A stretch of DNA of 64,000 nt, taken from assembly GCF_002196705.1 (NCBI RefSeq), contig NZ_NADJ01000031.1:1-64000 (forward strand), in the 5' to 3' direction. Below are positions 63,942 through 64,000 of the stretch, piece by piece. Position numbers and translations under genes: made by a program. Each line of letters starts with the position of its first letter. The stretch's first letter is position 1. This stretch comes from Desulfosporosinus sp. FKB (GTDB taxonomy: Bacteria > Bacillota > Desulfitobacteriia > Desulfitobacteriales > Desulfitobacteriaceae). The notes beneath the pieces were generated by a model. The model saw only the letters and a list, made by a program, of their open reading frames with translations. It did not search any database and was not told where the DNA came from.

Positions 63942-64000
63942 AAGTTCCTCCATCGTTGAAGCATCTCAACCTAGGATTCTGCTAAATTCTTATAATTTAT

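Overview
The window looks like chromosome of a low- to mid-GC, endospore-forming anaerobic Firmicute, most likely Peptococcaceae/Desulfitobacteriaceae (a Desulfosporosinus- or Desulfitobacterium-like organism). The basis is the gene set (SpoIIE, SpoVT, SpoVG, YabG, YabP, YabQ, Fin, Gin, GerABC, CwlD), the formate-tetrahydrofolate ligase typical of anaerobes with a Wood-Ljungdahl-type C1 pathway, and gene order. Read on the minus strand from right to left, the window follows the origin-proximal order known from Bacillus subtilis: csfB/gin, yaaO, holB, ricT, yabA, rsmI, abrB, metG, tatD, yabE, rnmV, ksgA, yabG, ispE, purR, spoVG, glmU, prs, pth, fin, mfd, spoVT, yabN, rqcP, yabP, yabQ, divIC, yabR, spoIIE, tilS, ftsH, coaX, fol genes, dusB, lysS, then an rRNA operon. 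Genus assignment is inference.

Layout: 1-114 is the 5' end of a 16S rRNA gene (minus strand) with its leader; 703-4911 holds lysS, greA, dusB and coaX; 4929-8740 is a biotin/CoA block (bioY, birA, panD, panC, a DUF2520 dehydrogenase) with a BirA operator before bioY; 9017-11553 is folate synthesis plus an HD phosphohydrolase; 11767-13178 holds two DUF881 proteins; 13315-17203 is ndk-ftsH-tilS; 17449-21470 is fhs and spoIIE; 21693-26682 is the yabR-divIC-yabQ-yabP-rqcP-hup-yabN-spoVT run; 26840-35957 holds a PrsA-like foldase, mfd, a small Fin-like zinc protein, pth, a PRC-barrel gene on the plus strand, prs, glmU and spoVG; 36055-38500 is purR, a GntR regulator and ispE. A cyanophycin synthetase/cyanophycinase pair, an L,D-transpeptidase, yabG and a glycosyltransferase fill 38645-44551. 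Then come ksgA/rnmV, wall hydrolases (GH18, CwlD, two G5/3D proteins), tatD/metG, abrB, rsmI-yabA-ricT-holB, an Orn/Lys/Arg decarboxylase, gin and a gerABC germination operon to the right edge.

The genes divide between housekeeping (translation, replication clamp loading and initiation control, CoA, folate and biotin) and sporulation. Several promoters can be read directly: sigma-H for spoVG, sigma-F for fin, sigma-G for spoVT, a 21-bp-spaced Spo0A/sigma-A type for spoIIE, and abrB with a Spo0A box just downstream of its start. The least expected observations are a short Val/Leu-rich leader peptide before a terminator ahead of the pantothenate/biotin operon, a DnaA-box cluster before an HTH-divIC operon, a cyanophycin operon embedded in sporulation genes with a sigma-F-like promoter, and a 25-bp element present twice beside wall-hydrolase genes. 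No CRISPR array, insertion sequence, prophage or tRNA gene was seen. The only gene-free stretch longer than 300 bases is 115-702, which holds the rRNA leader and promoter region and the lysS terminator.
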